Part shown: positions 31,945 through 43,579 of the stretch, one piece after another
How the letters are laid out: every line of letters begins with the position of its first letter
Numbering within the stretch: position 1 is the first letter of the stretch
Origin: Blastobasis lacticolella
Lineage: Eukaryota > Arthropoda > Insecta > Lepidoptera > Blastobasidae
DNA length: 64,000 nucleotides
Assembly (NCBI GenBank): GCA_905147135.1
Contig: LR990043.1
Coordinates: forward strand, 22,197,584 to 22,261,583
Reading direction: 5' to 3'
Made by a program: the position numbers and the translations under genes
The notes under the pieces: generated by a model
Told to the model about the DNA's origin: nothing
Databases searched by the model: none
What the model saw: the letters and a program-made list of their open reading frames with translations, nothing else

Positions 31945-32161
31945 CGGTAACTTCCTCCCACACACACTAAGGTTGTGGAATGAACTACCTGGAGAGGTTT
32001 TCCCTGGAGAGTACAACATGGAGTTCTTCAAGAAAGGGTTTAAAGGTTTTTTCGGGGTCGGCAACGCGTGGGTGATGCCTCTGGTATTGCAAACGTCCAT
32101 AGGCTGCGGTGACTGCTTACCATCAGGCAGGCCATTTGCCACCTTGGTGGTATAAAAAAAA
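31945..32161 (+). pseudogene. LINE ORF2 C-terminus and 3' UTR with poly(A)
   Basis: The plus frame ends 'FLPHTLRLWNELPGEVFPGE' then 'YNMEFFKKGFKGFF', the 'TLRLWN.LP..VFP..Y....FK' C-terminal block of Jockey/CR1-type polymerases. It runs into the 3' UTR blocks 'GGGGTCGGCAACGCGTGGGT' and 'GACTGCTTACCATCAGG' and an A-run at 32154-32161. Copies at 35693-35858 and 53890-54134 have the same order. Confidence 0.8.
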
Positions 32162-33915
32162 GAACTTGAAATGACGTAGCGTTCTACATTCTCACGAGCT
32201 CATTATTAAAAGATTGTAGCTTTATCACGCTCTTGATGGTAGCGTGTTTTAGCTGGTAGGAGATCGGTAAGACCTCTTGTCCAGAAATTTTGAATTTAAA
32301 CATTAGGATTTCACGAAAGACATGTTCCTATTTTAAATATAAAAGTCCAATTCGAGTGGCTGAACAATATTTGGAATTTCATTGTATTCTATATTTTATA
32401 GTACAGAACGCTGTTCTTTTTTTCCAACAAATAAATAAATATCTGACCTGTTAACATAAAAATATCAAATATTCTACATTAATTTCTATGGTATCGCCTG
32501 CCCAAGCTAATGTGGAACAATTATGATAAGTAGTATAATTTTGTATATCTATCGATTTCATAAATGTGGATTGGAATTGGAGCAAGTTTCAGGCATTTTT
32601 CGTACCGTTTTCGAATGTAGGTACGTGGAATAAATATGGAACGACTAAATTTAGAGTAATTATTAGCCTTACCTAAAATCATTATTGTCAATTTGATATA
32701 TGCCATAAGTTTTGCAAAAGAACTTTAAGAGTATCTTTAAGTTTTATATTATTAATAAAAATTAAGAGTGTCTCCGAATATATATTTTTTTGAAAACTAG
32801 CGCTTGCAGAAATTTACACCTGGATAGTTTCTAACTACTGTTTCTATATACCAAATTAGATATACAAGTGTAACTTGCTCAATGAGTTTTGTATTATGAG
32901 TATTGTGATGTCAAAATAAATAATGTATTACTATGTCTATGTCTATAGGAGATAATGAAACAATTGATAATAATAACCCTGACGAGGGCGTTAATCTCTT
33001 TTCTTCGGCAGTTTTCCTATTGGCGGTATATTAGTTCCTATTTACGGCACTTTTATTACTACGGTTTCGCACTCATCTTTCCCTTTACGCTTTCTCTTCT
33101 TACAAGCTTTTATTGAATCCCTCGTATTTAAGCTCGCTAATTTTGTATTGATAAAAGCTGTAACCTTATCTTGTGTCTAGGGTATGGTGATGAAGCCGGA
33201 AGCTGGTCATAGGAACTCTTAAACAACGCATTATAAACCCATCGAATTTGGGCTCGTTTTATTTGTCTTGATAAGTACTCTCGTAGACGGTATCCAGTAT
33301 AAATAGAACGCTTGTAAAAACTTGTTATGAAAAACGTTTCCCATTGAGAACTTTTTGTAACATAGTTTGTATGTATGTAGCTATTAAGGGGCACGCTGTC
33401 TTCCTTTCCTCCGTATCTTCCGTAGTTCTGCTGTTAAATTCTTCTTATTAAATAAGCTGTACCTGTTATGTTGTTTTTCTTGAAGACAATATTGTACTGT
33501 TACTGTGCAGAATAAACTGTTAAATAGAGAAATAAATAGTTTATTCGCACAGAACAGTATTCGCGAGCGAATATATCGCCGAGCGTTAAAAAAGCGTGTT
33601 TCCTAAACCACCCCGTCGAGTTCGAAACTTTGATGGTGCGATCCGGATTTTTCATCTCCCACTAATTTGAAATTATAATTTCCCGCTAAGAAATCGAATC
33701 AAAATTCCATTTTAACTTGGGATTTCAATATTTGTTTGTAGCGCAGATGTTCGGTATGGTAATGGGGAGGAGTTTGCGGGAGGCTACTTACGGCCGGACT
33801 CTGGGATAAGCCCGTAACTTATGACGCTCTCTGATGAGGTTCTCCACATTCGTAATTATTTTGGAGGCTTTGTTGCCTCGATCAGTTGTTACTTAAGGAA
33901 TTACGCGATAAAAAA
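32162..33915. other. No gene recognised
   Basis: AT-rich. 32900-32947 repeats the 'GTGATGTCAAAATAAATAAT' plus TATGTC tail of 1947-2311, with no recognisable body. Confidence 0.45.
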
Positions 33916-33923
33916 CGTTTAAG

Positions 33924-34032
33924 GGCGTGGATTATATCAAGCGTCGGCGACACAGGTTGCGTTGTGTTGTCAACTCAAAATTGTTCAAATTTCTAACAAT
34001 CTGCATGGGCTACACTTGATATAATCAGCGCC
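33924..34032. mobile_element. 109-bp foldback element
   Basis: Arms 33924-33944 and 34012-34032 (GGCG..GATTATATCAAG.GT) agree at 18 of 21 positions as reverse complements. The flanks carry TTTAA/TAAAA, so a TAA-type target duplication is possible but not certain. Confidence 0.65.
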
Positions 34033-34349
34033 TAAAAGCTACACCAGTCAGCGGATATACGCATCGGCTACTTGAGGATACCTACGAATTTAGTTGCAGG
34101 TCTCTACCTAAGAATCTGATATTTACAAATATCGGATGTAATAGTCTTAAAAGTCTAAAAAATTTGTTGCGACAAAAACGGCACTCTATGAAGACAAACC
34201 AGCCGATGTTCAGTTTACGACGTATGGAAGTTGAAGCGAAGTTGAGGAGGTAGAGTATGAGAGCGGAACCTGGTAGAAACCGGAATTAACCGCTAGGACG
34301 ATGATGATGATGATGTTGAACACTGAAACACACCTGTCAAGTTAGAGCC

Positions 34350-34605
34350 TATACAGACATACATGATTTCTCCACGTTTTGTCCCAAATGTTTGCGCAAT
34401 GTTGGTTTCTATACTAATAACAGAAAGCTTATTTTAATATTTGAAAATCACCAATCTGACATCACCGCACAGTAACCGTGTCGCACCCGCGTAGTCACCG
34501 CGTCGTGGGCGCGTCAAGTGTAGATTACACATGTTTTGTCCGGTTGCTACACGTTAACTACGCGGGTACGACGCCTACGCGTTTTCTGTCCGGTATAAAC
34601 GGTAA
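34350..34605 (+). repeat. Family E repeat, copy 2
   Basis: 'GTCCCAAATGTTTGCGCAAT', 'GGTTTCTATACTAATAACAG', 'CGCGTAGTCACCGCGTCG', 'CCGGTTGCTACACGTTAACT' and 'GTCCGGTATAAACGG'. GCGTAGT at 34489-34495 and its reverse complement ACTACGC at 34557-34563 allow a hairpin. Confidence 0.65.
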
Positions 34606-34619
34606 AAAAGTAATAAATA

Positions 34620-35690
34620 AAAATACTGTAACAAGAAACACAATAATGTCGTAGAACTCACAACAAATTTAATTAAGAATTTTCCGGCATGTGTCCGTAG
34701 TTATTTTCGCTTTACTCCTGTTAATTCGCGATCCAGTTTCAGAGAGACTTCTTTCATAGTCCGCCTCTCAATATCGTAGATAAAAGAATGCTTCATTACC
34801 ACCAGACCAATTGAATTAAACGCGGAATCGCTTCCCCGGGTTACCATTCAGATGTTACCGTCCGCTAGTAACTAAAAAGCGACGGTAAAGGGCCTTTTCG
34901 CTGGCGCCCATTACCAGCCGGTTTTGTTTTAGTTGCCATCTGTAATTTTCTTAATTATACGCTTGGAGCTGGCGTAGGGGTGTCGCGAGGGATTTTTTTT
35001 GAGTGAACATTCACTCTGGTAAATAACAAAGATTTATGTGAGCGTTTGTGATTTATTTTCTTTTGAGATTTGGAAATCCTCGTGGTTTCATTAAAATATG
35101 TTTCTCCACATTGAAATTATTTCAACAAAAGAGTGTAATGGCCAGTTTATTATAATTTTATGCGGATACTAACACTCGCCCCAGGTTTGCACGGTTGTAC
35201 GAGTATATAATATTACACCTACATAGAATATTACACCTTCGATACTATGGACTAAACGAACTTCCGCAATTAACACGAATATCCGACCGAGTTGTATAAG
35301 TATATCGCTTCGAAGCTGCTAAAATTCTTGTGAACAACCAATAAACTCCTAAAATAGAACAAGTATCCAACGTAATCTTTCCACCACCCGACCCGTTTAT
35401 ATAACCGGCACACGGGCCTTGAACAAAACGAAAGTTCCAATTAAAATTTCTCGTGACGCCCCTGAATGGCGAATTGAAACAGTCTTTTCAGCTGGCAACT
35501 TTCATTCATGAAGTTATTTAGTTTTTCTACGCTTTCAGTGGTCCCGGGCTATTTCGGAATGGACCAATGACAGCATACAATTGCTTTAAGTGCGAGACTG
35601 GAAATCGTTTTGAATAATCACACTGAAATAAATTTACGCCTGAGAATTAACATGGGTATTGCGTGGGTATAATTTATTCTTGTTGTAATT
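34620..35690. other. No gene or repeat recognised
   Basis: Unique sequence, fairly GC-rich near 34830-34990, with no supported frame. Confidence 0.4.
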
Positions 35691-35692
35691 GG

Positions 35693-35858
35693 AATGAACT
35701 ACCTGGAGAGGTTTTCCCTGGAGAGTACAACATAGAGTCCTTCAAGAAAGGGGTGAAAAGGTTTTTACGGGGTCGGCAACGCGTGGGTGCTGCCCGTGGT
35801 ATTACAAACGTACATAGGCAGGCCGTAAGCTTGTTTCCCATATTTGTGGAAAAAAAAA
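35693..35858 (+). pseudogene. LINE ORF2 C-terminus and 3' UTR
   Basis: 'WNELPGEVFPGEYNIESFKK' followed by 'GRQRVGAARGI' and the 'GGTCGGCAACGCGTGGGTGC' block. The middle of the UTR ('GACTGCTTACCATCAGG') is deleted, and the element ends in an A-run at 35850-35858. Confidence 0.75.
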
Positions 35859-35904
35859 TTTAAAGAGTTGCTTTTCAGTAACTCCTCCTAATACGTTATC
35901 TTGG

Positions 35905-36209
35905 CGTTATTATCCTAGTTTCGCCCACGAGAGCCCGGGGTCCGCCTTAACTAAGATCCAGGAATTGACAGATCAGATAAGCGACTGCTATCTGACCTCC
36001 GCGATCCTGTTAACAGGGGAACCTAACCAGATTGGATCATGGTTACATATTCAGTCGCCTGAACGTGCAGGTTTCATCACAATGTTTTCCATCAATGTAA
36101 GAATAACGCCAAGCGGCCATGTACGATATTGGTACATGGCCGCATTGGGGCTATAACCCGGTACCCACCACTGGTACCCGTTTAACCACTAGGCCACCGC
36201 CGCTACATA
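35905..36209 (-). repeat. SINE B
   Basis: Complete body in reverse complement, with head near 36150-36209 ('CCACTAGGCCACCG' as A box). The B-box region is duplicated around 'GGTACCCACCACTGGTACCC', and 'CGGCCATGTACGATATTGGT' is followed by an inverted 'ACATGGCCG'. Confidence 0.78.
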
Positions 36210-36569
36210 CATCAAAAATGAATAGAAATATATCAGCGACGAGAGACACGAGATTAAAACCCGATTTGTTCGTAATCGGATTCCCATTCCGGTCGATCTA
36301 TAGTGGAGGTAAGTGCTTTTAAAAAAAAGACTATGAGCCCGTAATGTATCGCGAGCACTCTCAAATCGCTGTGCAAAGGTGTTCTGTGCTGCAAATAGTA
36401 TTGGGGCAATTGTTAATAATTGCTGATGCTATTTCAACAATGCAGGTTCTTTATTGAGTTTAGGAAGAAATGCTTCTAGTGGCAAAAGTCTGTTAGTGGA
36501 TGGGTGGTCGTTTCCTACTTTGAGGTAAAATTAATCATATCTCGATTGTGATTTCGCATACGAGGCTCC

Positions 36570-36760
36570 GCTTTGACCATGATCCAGGATTTGGTAGATC
36601 AGATAATTACAGTAGAGCCAGCACCAGGGAAAGGACGTTAAAGATGACATGCGTATCAACCAACTCATCACCAAGTAGGGCCAAGGACTGGGTGAAGTGG
36701 ACAATAAGAAGTAAGAAGGTGGACCCAGGGATGCGTCACCGGGAGTAACGACAAAATGAC
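36570..36760 (+). repeat. SINE B fragment joined to a LINE C-terminus
   Basis: 36570-36615 is a SINE B piece ('CCATGATCCAGGATTTGGTA', which is minus-strand SINE). 36650-36750 on plus reads 'RAKDWVKWTIRSKKVDPG', the 'DRVKWR...RKADP' block also seen at 8086-8290 and 25487-25680. Confidence 0.6.
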
Positions 36761-37536
36761 GATAATTATCATCAACAAACTGTTGAACATAATTGACTTG
36801 CAACTTTTAGTTTAACTATCTGTGTAACCCATAGAGAAAATATGTACTAACGTAATAGAGCAGCCATCACAAACAAAAATATTGTACCAACCTGTCACGT
36901 GCGGGAGGTGCGGGGGGAGGCTGCTAAGTCATAGAATGACCGATGAAATGTTATCATTTTCTTTATTTTTGGCCCTCGAATGGTTCGTACAGTTTTTAAT
37001 GCACAAGCCAACTAACTGTCCAAGCCACTGTCAGATTGGTCCGCGTCGCGCAATGTCTCAGAACTGACTGCGGCCACTGTTGTCCATGGACCGCAAAGCG
37101 TGGTTCAAAGAAAATACTTGCGGTGTCTCCTCTATTACGTTAGTAAATATTTTCTCTATGGTGTAACCAAACCTAACTACACGATATTCCGTGTACCCAC
37201 AAATAATTTGGTAGGGAAAACTTCGGCAATATTTCTTTGCACGACCAAAACATTTTCTGTACAGAATCAAACAAGTTTGCAACAACTTATTCATGCAAAA
37301 AAGGAAAGTTTACATGAAACCTTCTAACGAACGGTTCTCAAACTTTGCACTTTGCTAGTTCCGCGGTTGCTTCTAAAAATTGGTTTGCTATTCCTGCAAA
37401 TGGCGGTGTTCTCATTTCTAGTCTGTACCTAAATAGCAACTTGTTAAATATAGCTTGATCACGAGAGTGAAAAAGCGAAGGGAATTATTCTTTTAACAAA
37501 GCATAGAAGGTAAAAGATTCACCAAATTTGTCAAGT

Positions 37537-37690
37537 CTATACATAGTATAACACAAAGTCGCTTCCCATCTGTCCATATGTATGTAGCTTTTAAACCACG
37601 CCACGGATTTTAATGCGGTTGTATTCCATAGATAGGGTGATTCAAGAGGAAGGTTTATAGCAAGAAAAAAAGGGTAGGTAGGGGGACGAC
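37537..37690 (+). repeat. 'TTTTAATGCGGTT' repeat
   Basis: Shares 'CTATACATAGTATAACACAA', 'GATTTTAATGCGGTT' and 'AAAAAAAGGGTAGGTA' with 30705-30850. Non-coding family, class not assigned. Confidence 0.5.
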
Positions 37691-37780
37691 ACGTGAAGAC
37701 GAAGTCATGCTGGGCCCGTTAGTTATCTACATCATACACATACACGTATCTATAATTAATTGTAACAAATACTGCCCGTA

Positions 37781-37949
37781 TTTAGCCCCAAAGTAAGCAA
37801 AACTTGTGTTATGAGCGCTAGACAGCTGATAAACTACATATAAACTTTCAAATACATTATTATTAAAATTCATCATTTAAATATCTGCCCGGCCGGGAAT
37901 AGGACCCGGGACCTCTGCGTGGCAGTCCATTGAACCACCCAGGTCGTCA
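37781..37949 (-). repeat. SINE A, truncated tail
   Basis: 'AGCCCCAAAGTAAGCAAAAC' to a head in reverse complement with 'GGAATAGGACCCGGGACCT' (B box mutated from GGTTCGATTCC) and 'CACCCAGGTCG'. Confidence 0.78.
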
Positions 37950-39235
37950 AATTATATTTAAAAAATAATGCAACCAAATTCCTATTAATTAATTAATAAG
38001 GTTCCATAACTATTCATCAACAAAGTCAAAGACTAAAGTTACATTTTTATATAATAGTGAGGCAAACACGCTAGTTAAAACTACTGGATTCTTAAATATT
38101 TACGTACCAGCTTTAGTTACGAAAGTCGAGTTGTCGGTACGCTTTATCGGAGTTTATCTGACGAGGTCAGGAGGGCCAGATCGGACCCATCGGAGGATTT
38201 GCCCTCTTTTATCTGGAATTTATTGTTTGTCTGACTCCCTCGTACTGGGATGTTGGGGCATCGACTATCGATAAGAAGTCGATAGATTGTTTTTTGTAAC
38301 TAGTGGTCCTCTATTGTATTGCAGCTTGTAGAATACTCTATAACCGTTCAGTGCAGTTCGAAACTGTGCCAATTCGACTGTTATTTTTGTGGGATATAAG
38401 GTTATGTTATGTTACTTGAGAAAAATGTAGATTCCCATTAGTGAAACAGTTATTCAAATCTATTCGTCAGTTTGGAGATTACACCAAACGTCTTAACTTA
38501 CAAACATGCAAACTTTTAGCAAATAACTAAGCAGATATTTTACTACCATATCACCTGCTGAAGATGGAGCATGCCTTTCTAGAAATGGCTGTTTCGGATT
38601 GATTTAAACATTATCTTTATATTTAGTAATTATATCGATACGTCTGCCTAGTATACTATTAATAAAAAAAGAAAACTAAAACCGGTCAATAGGGAAAAGC
38701 CGCTATTTATGAAACGTTGTCACGTAGACTCTAATATATCGTCATCATCACGACACTGTTGGATTTCGAGCAATCAATTTTAAATTGCAAAAAAGTGCAT
38801 AAAGATGAGACAAAAATCACGAATACCATCAGGAATTCACAATAAAATTATTTTCACTAGACAATTTCGTATAATCTACATGAAATAATTTTCCTGACAT
38901 AAACCTGCTACTATGTAATGTAGACTATATCAAGCCTTATAAGCCATATTGTACATCATTGGAAATATCGATAAACCAGTGAAATACATATTGAAAACAC
39001 TATCAGACTTCCTTGATCACTTAAGGGTTCGGCCACTAAACGACTGGGATTTCCATTGGTCGTAATTGCTACATATTTTACGTAGAAACAGAGTATAATT
39101 GGCAACGAAAAATCTGTTAATCGGCTCTCTGTTAAGTTCCCATGTGCACAATAAAATGTGAAATAAATAAATAAAAATTTGCCTCACAAAACACTTTTAC
39201 GTACGTTTTTGGTACTAAATACAAGTATTTTTTCA
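37950..39235. other. No gene; weak LINE relics
   Basis: 38560-38600 has a 'GAAGATGGAGCATGCC' block like 13215-13240. 39125-39175 has a CAATAAA plus (TAAA)n tail. The rest is unique. Confidence 0.35.
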
Positions 39236-39239
39236 GAAG

Positions 39240-39400
39240 CTACCAGGACTGATAGCGTCCCGTTAGCCCGTTTTTACGTCGCCGCTTGCAAATCGGGCAG
39301 AAAACGTGTGCGCGTCATGACCGCATAATCACCGCGTAGCAACCAGACCGAAAACGTGCATTCTACCCTACTGGCGAAGGGACTCCTAATAATATAGCCG
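39240..39400 (-). repeat. Family E repeat, copy 4
   Basis: Reverse-complement blocks: 'GTTTTTACGTCGCCGCTTGC', 'CATGACCGCATAATCACCGC', 'GTAGCAACCAGACCGAAAAC' and 'TTCTACCCTACTGGCG'. Confidence 0.6.
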
Positions 39401-39424
39401 ACAGAAAAAGTCGGATAACCGCCG

Positions 39425-39640
39425 ACCAACTTTACTGAAACTCAAATATTTTCTAAACTACAGAACCGATTTTAATGAAACAAATCAAGGAACCATCTCG
39501 TTTAAACTGGCTTTTAAATAGAAAAAACCGCATCCAAATCGATCCATCCGTTCGGGAGCTACGACGCCACAGACAGATACACAAAGCCACAGACACAGAT
39601 AAACACATCAAACTTAAAATACCCATCATTTTTCATATGG
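39425..39640 (+). repeat. 'AACCGATTTTAATGAAAC' repeat
   Basis: 'CAGAACCGATTTTAATGAAA', 'CCGCATCCAAATCGATCCAT' and 'CCGTTCGGGAGCTACGACG'. Related copies: 53165-53245 (minus) and 54745-54845 (plus). The open frame 39475-39675 crosses it and is not a gene. Confidence 0.55.
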
Positions 39641-39835
39641 AATTAAAAACACAAATACCTATACCTCTCCAATAAAACCACGTTGAACCACAGCTCGAAA
39701 TATAACTCAGCAATAACGCCGCATGCATCCAAAGCGCAACTGCTTCTCAGCCAATAACCGGGAGCCAGTGCGATATCCATAGTCCGAGCAATAAACAGGT
39801 CGCGAAAAGGGGACCCTACGTGACCGGAGTGGATA

Positions 39836-39898
39836 GTGGCCGATCGACTGACGGACGGCCCCTCGACCGTCGGTGGAGATTCGATAGCGATCGGCCAC
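39836..39898. other. GC-rich hairpin, 11-bp closing stem
   Basis: GTGGCCGATCG (39836-39846) and its exact reverse complement (39888-39898) enclose a second complementary pair ('GACGG' and 'CCGTC'). It lies in a GC-rich, repeat-free stretch (39690-39910). It could be a structured RNA, a regulatory palindrome or chance. Confidence 0.5.
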
Positions 39899-39909
39899 CC
39901 AACGGGCTG

Positions 39910-42425
39910 GAGCAGTTTTAGAACGAAGTGTATCTACGTTTTAAATGAGATTGTAATTGATGTTGCTGGGGATAATGGTGACTTTCGATTTAGATTGTAA
40001 GGGCGCTGTAGGTTTCCCTAGGTTATCGTGTACTAGAAAAATTCCACTTTAAAGCGATGGTAGACGTTAAGGAGACCTCCTAGATAATACGTTGGACCGC
40101 CCGAGCACAAACTAGTTAAAAAAAAAATTTTTTTTTCTTAAACTTCAACTTTTTGTAACGGTAGCACTTTCATATCCACTTGTGTGGATTCTATACGTCC
40201 CTCACATTCGCCTGGCAGTTTCGCTTTTCAGCCGCATATAGTCACCAAAGAGAAAAGGATGTGAGGTCAAAAAGTCAAAAAGAAAGGCCAAAAGGGTCAC
40301 AAAAAAAAAAATTTTTTGGTCCAGGTTATGCAACGACAGACGAACGTTCTGTGTGTCTCCTAAACTAAACATCTACTGTTGCTAAAAAGTGGAATGTTTC
40401 TTGTATTCTATGACGAAAGATAACCTTAGTCACCCTCACAGTCAAATTCGGGTTATTTTAATTTCTCATTAATAAATAAGTCATTTGCGCGCTCGCAAAT
40501 GTCGCGCGAGCCGTTGTTGCAACGGCGCACACGTGTCGCCTTTCCAAGACTGCCATAACAATAATCTAACTGACTGAAAAATGACGAAATGTCTCTCTTT
40601 TATAGGTTTAAATTTTTAGTGAAAATAAAGAATATGCTGCCTGTTTAATATATTAATGTACCTACCCTTTCCATTTTTTTTTTTCATGACTATGTCCTTT
40701 AGAGAGCATCATATTCAATTTATTGTAAAGTTAACTGAAGTCAATCACAATAGGCCAACCTGTGGACAATAAAGACGCTTCTAACGTTAAGTAAGTAGGT
40801 ACCTACTTAGCTTAGAAGTTATGAGGCAACAAATAAATATTGATACCGGTCAAAATCATAACCCTCCTTTTTGCTAAAGCAAGCACTGCCGATTCACGGT
40901 ATGTAGGTTCGAGAGATAAAAAAGACGGTGGTAGGTATCAAGGCGTTGGTTTAATTCACTAGGCACATTACCTTTTATTATTATGACAATATTAAATTAT
41001 AAGGACAAGTTTAAAAAAATTACGAAGTCACCCCGAGCGAAATACAAGACAGATTTGTTTGTGTTCGTTACGAGTAGATATTCGTAGCAAATATAACGTA
41101 TCTGCAGATGAGCTGGGCTGCCTTGTTTGGTCCCTGCATTTGCATTAGTGTGTGTGTTATAGAGATTTGTGACATTATGTCTCGAATTGAAACTCGGTAT
41201 GTACTCTCTGCTTCTGTAGATAATTTTTTTTATCTATGCAAGAAATTTGTAAAGGTAAAAAAAAAAGTAAAGCACTAAAATTCCTAAAAGAGTCTACTGC
41301 ACGTAACCTTATTCCTAAGAGGATCACAGGGAAGACTCACAGGGTTCACTTTTCATCGATTGAAAATTTCAAATTATAGATGCAAACTTGTGCATTCTTG
41401 TGCCGATCATTTGTTACTATATTTAGTTTGAGAAAATTGTTTCTGCTGAGTAATAATACTGGTTCCTTTCAAATAATATTCATGTAGTAAAATAACATAA
41501 AAAAAACTTCCAATTTTTCACATACAAAATTCAGACTCTAGCCGTCAATCAATTTCAAATTTATCACAGACTGTCTTTTTCGTGGGCAACAAATAGAAAT
41601 AAAATTGTCGCCATCATGGCATCGATTCGTGATGCAACTGCCCTTCAAATAAAGAAAACTGTTTCGAAATCGGCTATCCGTTTGAGAGCTATGTGTGACA
41701 CTTCTATACATTCATCTTTTTTCATCTACGGTTAAAACACGTACACAAAAGTATTCAATTTACGACTACCCACCAATATTGAAAACCACATCCTTGGACA
41801 AAAAGCCGGCTAATACTCAGCCTCTGTTTTAATTACAGCCGGGCTCAAATCCGCGATTTTTAACTGGCCAAAGTAAATCCAACGCTTCAAAATTCATCGA
41901 GGTAAACAAGCGGGGAGTATTTGGGGCGGAAAAATGGCATTTTTTTCTCTCACTCGTCCTCTATATTACGTATATAGAAGATAGAAAAATAAACTCCCAA
42001 ATCAGATAATCCAAATTGGTTTTTAGGCGCGAACTCGATTTTGACGTGTACGCCCGCTTTATCAGGTGCTGATAAATCGAATGAGATACCCGCCGCGAGG
42101 TGGCTCACACCTATAAACTACGAGTTCGATCGCATCTGAGCTACGGCTGTGCTTTTGGAAGTCATCGAATAACTTACCTAGTAAGCGGGATGGGCGTCAC
42201 ATAGCTGGCTATTTAGAAGGTCAAAGAAAATTTAAACCAAAATTACTCCACGTAAAAGGCCGCCTCTGAAGAGTGCGTAACTAGAAAATATGTGTAGAGG
42301 ATTACTATGGTGCGATGCCGTCTTAGCTTCTAGGATTTGTGGACCATTATAGTCATGATGCCCTAGGCTAAGAGATCCTTCTCGAAATCTTTCCTTTGTA
42401 TTATAAAATGCATGCATACCAACAG
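39910..42425. other. No gene recognised
   Basis: Unique DNA. A CpG-rich patch lies at 40490-40550. 41640-41700 carries a short stretch like the 'AAATCGG' interspersed repeats. Confidence 0.4.
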
Positions 42426-42429
42426 GTCC

Positions 42430-42530
42430 CTCAAAGATCGGCACCGCATTCGGTCCCCTGAGATTGCAGACGGTGGCCACTTTCCATCAGATGGACCGTC
42501 TGTCTCCATAGACAAAAAAGAAAAAGTTAA
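42430..42530 (+). repeat. LINE 3' end fragment
   Basis: 'TTGCAGACGGTGGCCACTTT', 'CCATCAGATGGACCGTCTGT' and an A-rich tail. Confidence 0.6.
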
Positions 42531-42629
42531 ATAGTTCTTTATAGCGATGCGACCACGGTTCTCCCCTAAGCATCCGTGTCCTTGTTCGAAGGTTATTTTC
42601 TTGTTTTGTATGTTGCAAGGCAGGACAAT

Positions 42630-42890
42630 GCGGTGGCCGTGTGGTGTCCGACAGAGCAGAATAGCACCAACCCCTTATACTCGTGGGTGTCGTATAAGGC
42701 GACTAATGTTTTCAAGGCAGAAGATCTAGATCCTCAGAAAGGTAGGAAAATGGGCAGCAGCGTTTACCGTTGTTGTATTTACACTGCGATCTCCAACCCG
42801 CCTGCCAAGCGTGGAGATTATGGCGATAGCCGCCCCTTTCGTGGGAGAGGCCCTGAGTCTTGCAGTGGCCTGTTGTGAGCTGTGATGGTG
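42630..42890 (+). mobile_element. SINE C, full length, 13-bp TSD
   Basis: 'GGTGGCCGTGTGGTGTCCGA' to 'GAGCTGTGATGGTG', flanked by perfect AAGGCAGGACAAT copies at 42617-42629 and 42891-42903. This defines both ends of SINE C. The two open frames across it (42547-42729, 42576-42878) are shadows of the repeat. Confidence 0.88.
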
Positions 42891-42903
42891 AAGGCAGGAC
42901 AAT

Positions 42904-42977
42904 AGCAAGTGGAGCACTGGGGTCTCTGCCTACCCCTACCGGAGAAAAACATGACGATATGTATGTATATGTATGTA
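42904..42977 (+). repeat. SINE D-type 3' end
   Basis: 'GGGGTCTCTGCCTACCCCTA' and 'AAACATGACGATATGTATGT' with a TATG tail. The SINE C copy above inserted on its 5' side. Confidence 0.6.
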
Positions 42978-43329
42978 CTTTTCAGAGCCCGATTCTTTCC
43001 GTAGACAGGGTCAGTTTATAACCTTTCTTTTTATTTCACAACTGGTTGCGAACCGCTAAAAGAGTGTGATGAGCAAATTTGGATCAATAAATCGCTAATC
43101 TCTCGCTAGGTGCTCGTTGACATAGGCGAGTTATCGGGTCACTGGCTCAGATAAAGGGTCACGCTAGGAAGGGTGCCTTGAAAGAGTTCAGGGGATTTGT
43201 GAAAAATAGCTAGAAATATAAGCGTAAAATATTAAGTTAACGTATAGGTAATACATGGATTTGGATTGTATTGTATTGTATATAGTGACGTCAAGTCATA
43301 TATATAAGTCTATAATTCGGTTGAAGGAT

Positions 43330-43572
43330 AAGGGCCCATACTGTCGTATACGATTTCTGTACAGTATATTCCAAACGCTTATGCAATTTTGGTTTTCTCT
43401 AACATTATTATCTGTTCACCGCATCGTCACCGCATCGTGTTCGTGTCAATAGGGTAGACTACATTTTCTGCGTTTCTGTTCGGTCGCTACGCGGTGGCTA
43501 CGCGGTCACACGGCGTTTATACGTTTTCGGTTTGGTTTGTAAGCGGCGGCGACATATAAACGCGCTTTTATC
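43330..43572 (+). repeat. Family E repeat, copy 3
   Basis: 'AAGGGCCCATACTG' start-like block (43329-43342), then 'CACCGCATCGTCACCGCATC' (a tandem CACCGCATCGT), 'GGTCGCTACGCGGTGGCTAC' and 'CATATAAACGCGC'. Direct and inverted ACGCGGT words. Confidence 0.65.
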
Positions 43573-43579
43573 TCCGGCA

